This document shows positions 60,035 to 64,000 of a stretch of DNA of 64,000 bases, piece after piece; the stretch's first letter is position 1; each line of letters starts with the position of its first letter. Origin of the DNA: CAYMZZ01 sp047600605 (GTDB lineage: Bacteria; Bacteroidota; Bacteroidia; Chitinophagales; Chitinophagaceae). Made by a program: the position numbers and the translations under genes. Where the stretch lies: contig JASGKK010000002.1 of the NCBI GenBank assembly GCA_047600605.1, positions 806,001 through 870,000 of the forward strand. The letters are read 5' to 3'. The notes under the pieces were generated by a model, which searched no databases, was not told the origin of the DNA, and worked only from the letters and a program-made list of their open reading frames with translations.

Positions 60035-60799
60035 TCAGCCAAGTTGCCGGTGAAAATAAATAGCGTCTGCCTGCTGTGTGCATGTAAGTACAAGGTCATT
60101 GATGCAAACATGGGGCGGCAGGCTGGCACAGTAGTAGATTACATCGGCTACATCAGCAGCGGAAAGCGCATGCAGCCCCTGGTATACGGAAGAAGCCGTT
60201 TGGGTATCTCCTTTGAAGCGGACTGTAGAAAATTCTGTTTCTGCCGCACCAGGGTGTATACCGGTTACTTTTATATTGTGCCGCAGAAGATCAATACGCA
60301 TGGCCTGATTAAGAGCATCGACGGCAAATTTGGTAGCGCAATAGGCATTTCCTTTTTCATATACCTGCTTACCGGCCACAGAACCCATATTGATAATATG
60401 CCCCTGCTTGCGGATTGCCATTAGCTGCGAAACGGCTTTGGCCACATAAAGAAACCCTTTTACATTGGTATCGATCATGGTATTCCAGTCTTCGAGGCTG
60501 GCTTCATCAAAATAATCTCTGCCCAGCGCAAGACCGGCATTATTGATCAGCACATCAATACCTCTCCATTCATAAGGCAATGATTCAATAGAGCTGAGTA
60601 CAGTCTTTTCGTCACGTACATCAAAGGGGAGCTGAAACACCACTACTTTATACTGACTTTCCAGTTCGCCGGCAAGAGCGGCAAGACGGTCCTGACGGCG
60701 ACCATTGATAATAAGATCGTAACCGTGTGCGGCAAATTTTTCGGCGCATGCTTTTCCAAATCCGGATGTAGCACCGGTGATAAATGCGATTTTTGACAT
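60035..60799 (-). CDS. Short-chain dehydrogenase/reductase (YdfG-like)
   Basis: A 254-residue classical SDR. NADP-binding FITGATSGFGKACAEKFAAH with an Arg pair (NGRRQDRL) after the second strand that suggests NADP preference, NNAGLALGRDYFDEA, catalytic serine in NMGSVAGKQVYEKG and Tyr-X3-Lys in YCATKFAVDAL. The sequence is closest to YdfG-type 3-hydroxy acid/serine dehydrogenases. It is downstream of the sorting-domain gene on the same strand, 74 bases apart with a hairpin between, so probably a separate unit. Confidence 0.9.
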   Translation of the reverse strand: MSKIAFITGATSGFGKACAEKFAAHGYDLIINGRRQDRLAALAGELESQYKVVVFQLPFDVRDEKTVLSSIESLPYEWRGIDVLINNAGLALGRDYFDEASLEDWNTMIDTNVKGFLYVAKAVSQLMAIRKQGHIINMGSVAGKQVYEKGNAYCATKFAVDALNQAMRIDLLRHNIKVTGIHPGAAETEFSTVRFKGDTQTASSVYQGLHALSAADVADVIYYCASLPPHVCINDLVLTCTQQADAIYFHRQLG

Positions 60800-60818
60800 A
60801 GAACGAAATTAATAAGCC

Positions 60819-60840
60819 GGATACAGTTCTGGCTGTATCC
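60819..60840 (-). terminator. Possible terminator of the sorting-domain gene
   Basis: An 8-bp stem GGATACAG/CTGTATCC with a six-base loop, 33 bases past the stop on the minus strand. The T-tract is weak. Confidence 0.45.
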
Positions 60841-60873
60841 TGGCACGGGTAATAAATGCGGGCAACAGAATCG

Positions 60874-63495
60874 TTAACGGATAAGGGTGGTTGTACCTTT
60901 CAGGAAAACAGGACGGCCCAGGTAGTCAACAGCACTTACCATCCATACATATACATTGGACGCCTGCGGTGTACCACCAATTCTTCCATCCCAGCCATGT
61001 CCATTGATAGTGGTGCTGAATACCATTTGTCCCCAACGGTTATAGATCCTGAAATAATTGATACGAGAAATACCTACCGCAATGGGACGGATCACATCAT
61101 TCAACCCGTCTCCATTAGGTGTAAAAGCAGATGGCACAAATACCGTGGGTTGGGTTTTGAACACCGTCACCTTTACAAAAGCAGAATCATAACATCCGGC
61201 AATATTGTATACACGAACGGTATACCGTACGCTATCTGTTTCCGGACCGTAGATGCCAATAGGGTTCTGAATGGCGGGATTGCTGAGCCCGGTAGCCGGT
61301 ATCCACAAATAGCTGTCGCCTCCCTGTGCATGTAATTGTAATGGTTGTCCTACCACTACCATTGTATCATTACCGGCATAAGGAATGATTTTGGGTAATA
61401 CGGTTACGAGTACAGTATCTCTTCCCGGTTTGGGGCAACCGCGGGTATCAAAAGAACTTAGTATATAAGCCTGCGTACGTGCAGGATAAGCCGTCGGATT
61501 AAGTGTAGTGGCATTCAGCAGTGATGTTGCCGGCGACCAGTTAAAGCTGCTTCCGTCATGAGAGCCGTGAAGCTGGGCAGGTGTGTTGTAACAAATAGTG
61601 GTGTCGGGCCCGGCATTGGCAACAGGATACGGAACCGTATTGACCCGTATACTGGTAGATGCCCGGCAACTGCCGATAAAACCGGTTACCTGATATACCG
61701 TATTGCCGGTAGGCGTGGCGACAGGATTGGGTATGGTTGCATCATCCAACGTATTCGCGGGCGTCCATTGATATTGAAGGGCATCGCTGACCACATTTAA
61801 TTGTATCGCATCGGTAAGGCAGATCGTCGTATCTGCCAAAGGAATAATGGTCACAAAACTGACCACGCGTACCTGCACCGAATCGTTGTTGATACAACCC
61901 TCCTGATTCAGTTGTACATAGTAGGTGGTGGTGGCAGTCGGGTTGACCGTAGGGGTAGCGGTATTGGGATTACTGATACTTACCAGCGGTGTCCAGGTAA
62001 AATTACCGGTACCGGAAGCCTGTAACTGTACCGCATCCGGAATACAGATGAGGGTATCTTTAAAGGCAAGAGTAATAGGTGGTTTGTCGATAATGTCGAG
62101 TGGTTTTATCAATGTATCGAGGCAGCCTACACTATTACCTACTATCAGCCGGACATTTTTGGTACCGGCACTCTGATACTGGTAAGAGGGATTCTTCTGA
62201 TCTGAAACATCGGCACTGCCGGCATCTCCGAAATCCCATTGCCACTTATCTACTACACCAAAATTGGTCGTGGTGGCATCAGCAAAATGTACGGGATTCT
62301 GGATACATACACCGGTGTTGTTGAATGCCGGAAAAAATCCGGGAAATACGCGTACGATGGCGATAGATGAATCAGAACATTCCTGGCCGCGGTTGCCCAC
62401 TACTTTTACTGTATATACACCAGCAGCAGAAAAAACGTGTGTGGGACTTTGCTGGGTAGATGTATTATTGGCTCCTGATCCGGGATCACCAAAATCCCAG
62501 TAATAAGAGTTGATAAGCGGGTTGTTGGGCTGGGTGAATGTATACGAATATCCATCGCACTGGCGGATATCGGGATCAAGTTGTGGTTTGGCAATATCAC
62601 AACCACTGGCCTTGATCTGCAGGTCTTTTCGTTGTACAGCTATTACACGCCCATCTCTGATCTCTTCCACACATACGGTTACTACATAAATTCCCTGATC
62701 AGGAGCACGGCCTGTAATAATACCGGTAGCAGGATCGATCGTGACATTTGGTCCTAATGGCTGGCTGCTATTGAAAGGGAAATTATAACTCACGCCGGGA
62801 TAGGGTGGTGGCGGTGGTGGACTGGGTGATGTATTGTTTGGCCCTGTACCGGGTGAAGGACCACCACCGGGATAAGCTGTGCAAAAAGAATAACGCAGTT
62901 CATCTGAAGCGTCGGGATCAACTGCTCCGAAGTTATAGGTAAACATATAACCTGCGCAAACAATCACCGTATCTACCCCTTCAAATTTTGCACTGTTATT
63001 GGTAGGGCCACTGGCTACGGGGTTGGTTCCGGGTATGACTGCAGTGTAGGTGGCGCCGATATTGCCGGATGCCAGTACGTTATTGATACCGTTGATGCGG
63101 CAGCAGCGCTGGTATACGATAATATAACCATTGGGAGAGGCTGGTACTGATACCGGAAAATTATAAAATCCCACCTGATAGCATACTTCAGGAGCATTGC
63201 TGATACAGGGGCCGGGAGCCGAAAGCCGGAGTTCGCGCGAAGAGCTTAATCCCTGCTGAATTTCCTGCACGAGCCTGTTAGTACCCAGTTCGTATACAGC
63301 AATAGATGCGGTCGCATCGAGCGGTGCGCCCACATTGCCGCAGTTACGAAACAGTTTTAGTGTGACATTATACGTGAAGGTGCCATTTGATTCACCGCCG
63401 AATGTATAGTAGATCTCTCCGCCGGTAATGTGCTCGGCAGCCGCCTGCTGTATGAAACTAAGTAAGGTGAAAAGTATGATGGTTATCCGTTTCAT
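60874..63495 (-). CDS. PKD-domain surface protein with type B T9SS sorting domain
   Basis: An 873-residue exported protein. The ATG at 63495 begins the signal peptide (MKRITIILFTLLSFIQQAAA). The N-terminal about 300 residues form a domain starting EHITGGEIYYTFGGESNGTF, common in Bacteroidota surface proteins. PKD domains follow (YYWDFGDPGSGANNTSTQQS, then WQWDFGDAGSADVSDQKNPS), then several approximately 80-residue repeats with DTTIC and Asn-Pro-rich turns. The last 90 residues (VFVPSAFTPNGDGLNDVIRP, YFRIYNRWGQMVFSTT) are the gliding-motility-associated C-terminal domain, a type B signal for export through SprA. A Pro-rich loop (SPSPPPPPPYPG) lies at about residues 235-246. Probably cell-surface; ligand unknown. 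Confidence 0.92.
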   Translation of the reverse strand: MKRITIILFTLLSFIQQAAAEHITGGEIYYTFGGESNGTFTYNVTLKLFRNCGNVGAPLDATASIAVYELGTNRLVQEIQQGLSSSRELRLSAPGPCISNAPEVCYQVGFYNFPVSVPASPNGYIIVYQRCCRINGINNVLASGNIGATYTAVIPGTNPVASGPTNNSAKFEGVDTVIVCAGYMFTYNFGAVDPDASDELRYSFCTAYPGGGPSPGTGPNNTSPSPPPPPPYPGVSYNFPFNSSQPLGPNVTIDPATGIITGRAPDQGIYVVTVCVEEIRDGRVIAVQRKDLQIKASGCDIAKPQLDPDIRQCDGYSYTFTQPNNPLINSYYWDFGDPGSGANNTSTQQSPTHVFSAAGVYTVKVVGNRGQECSDSSIAIVRVFPGFFPAFNNTGVCIQNPVHFADATTTNFGVVDKWQWDFGDAGSADVSDQKNPSYQYQSAGTKNVRLIVGNSVGCLDTLIKPLDIIDKPPITLAFKDTLICIPDAVQLQASGTGNFTWTPLVSISNPNTATPTVNPTATTTYYVQLNQEGCINNDSVQVRVVSFVTIIPLADTTICLTDAIQLNVVSDALQYQWTPANTLDDATIPNPVATPTGNTVYQVTGFIGSCRASTSIRVNTVPYPVANAGPDTTICYNTPAQLHGSHDGSSFNWSPATSLLNATTLNPTAYPARTQAYILSSFDTRGCPKPGRDTVLVTVLPKIIPYAGNDTMVVVGQPLQLHAQGGDSYLWIPATGLSNPAIQNPIGIYGPETDSVRYTVRVYNIAGCYDSAFVKVTVFKTQPTVFVPSAFTPNGDGLNDVIRPIAVGISRINYFRIYNRWGQMVFSTTINGHGWDGRIGGTPQASNVYVWMVSAVDYLGRPVFLKGTTTLIR

Positions 63496-63502
63496 GAGCG
63501 GG

Positions 63503-64000
63503 TCAGAATAAAGCGGCTTCGGAAGCAAATTGCAGGAGAATTTTTCCTGATAAGGCAGGCTGTTCCAGCATACCCATATGGCCCGAAGAAGCCAGTGTAT
63601 AAATATAGGACTTTCCGGGCAGGGTGCATAATCGTAAGCTATCGGCCATGGGCACAGCCTGATCGTAGGGGCCCATTACAAACAGTACCGGGTAGGTGGC
63701 TTTGCGAAGCACTTCTGTATGGTCTGGTCTGGCCATCATCGCTTTATAGTACAAAACGAGCGCATCGGCCGAAAAGTTGCGCAACCCGTCCACGAATTCT
63801 TCAATTAGCGCCGGCTGTTGATCAAGGATAAGCGGCGAGAAAAGATTGGGGCTGCTGGTTTTGAGAAATGCATGTGCTCCATATTCTTCTATGAAACCAA
63901 TTCCTTTGCGGCGTGCCAGTTTTTTTTCTTCACTATCGGCATAAGCGGTAGAATGAAATAAACCCAGGCCACGGAGATATTTGTCATACTGAGCTGCAAA
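63503..64000 (-). CDS. Alpha/beta hydrolase, N-terminus beyond window
   Basis: The minus-strand frame is open from the window edge to the stop at 63503-63505, 165 codons. The visible part includes a helical cap region (LGLFHSTAYADSEEKKLARR), the strand with the acid in PVLFVMGPYDQAVPMADSL, and the catalytic histidine in SSGHMGMLEQPAL. This is the C-terminal two thirds of an esterase/lipase-type alpha/beta hydrolase; the nucleophile elbow is outside the window. It ends seven bases before the sorting-domain gene, so the two may be cotranscribed. Substrate unknown. Confidence 0.85.
   Translation of the reverse strand, partial: FAAQYDKYLRGLGLFHSTAYADSEEKKLARRKGIGFIEEYGAHAFLKTSSPNLFSPLILDQQPALIEEFVDGLRNFSADALVLYYKAMMARPDHTEVLRKATYPVLFVMGPYDQAVPMADSLRLCTLPGKSYIYTLASSGHMGMLEQPALSGKILLQFASEAALF

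Overview
The window reads as chromosomal DNA of a gliding-type Bacteroidota, most likely Chitinophagales/Chitinophagaceae. The reasons are a 2,415-residue SprA (type IX secretion channel), a protein with a gliding-motility-associated C-terminal sorting domain, futalosine-pathway menaquinone genes, many secreted or lipoprotein hydrolases, and several Bacteroidota-type promoters (TTG, 19-21 bases, TAnnTTTG). No tRNA, rRNA, CRISPR array, insertion sequence or prophage was recognised. Most of it is ordinary housekeeping content, with one long surface-sugar operon.

Layout. 1-5.8 kb: an alpha-2-macroglobulin-like protein cut by the window edge, a repeat-rich spacer, a DUF4476 protein and sucD. 5.9-10 kb: an Mla-type ABC pair (ATPase and permease) and a malic enzyme-phosphotransacetylase fusion. 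10-15.4 kb: an ABC-2 exporter pair, an S41 lipoprotein protease, an M20 amidohydrolase and a SPOR protein. 15.5-19 kb: a deoC-ALDH-ALDH operon that looks like a split ALDH16 with a eukaryote-like deoxyribose-phosphate aldolase. 19.1-20 kb: a Panacea (DUF4065) antitoxin-like gene overlapping a small membrane-protein gene, a candidate toxin-antitoxin pair. 20.2-24.7 kb: two secreted imidazolonepropionase-like amidohydrolases. 24.8-28.4 kb: a membrane sensor-kinase-regulator operon, a small transcription unit with its own promoter, 57-codon ORF and terminator, and an orphan regulator. 28.5-33.8 kb: a class IV aminotransferase, a frameshifted photolyase, mqnD and mqnB, two tandem 6-pyruvoyltetrahydropterin synthase paralogs and folE. 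33.9-40.3 kb: fabD, an acetyltransferase, a beta-lactamase-like hydrolase, a PLP sulfur lyase, fabH and ruvA. 40.3-47.5 kb: sprA.

47.7-59.3 kb is the accessory core. A GT-C-like membrane glycosyltransferase lies divergent to a ten-gene operon with overlapping or nearly touching genes. The operon holds a WbpB-like oxidoreductase, a left-handed beta-helix acetyltransferase, a DegT aminotransferase, a 341-residue protein I cannot assign, a sugar N-formyltransferase, a GtrB/ArnC-like polyprenyl-phosphate glycosyltransferase, an EamA/SMR-like small transporter, an SDR epimerase/dehydratase, a UDP-HexNAc 6-dehydrogenase and a second DegT aminotransferase carrying two frameshifts. I infer that it builds an acylated amino sugar, loads it on a polyprenyl phosphate, flips it and delivers it with the GT-C enzyme, in a design parallel to the Arn (L-Ara4N) pathway.

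59.3-64 kb: a secreted protein of unknown function, an SDR oxidoreductase, a PKD-repeat protein with a type B sorting domain, and a truncated alpha/beta hydrolase. Intergenic spaces carry several families of short AT-rich dispersed repeats, often arranged as inverted pairs around terminators between convergent genes.
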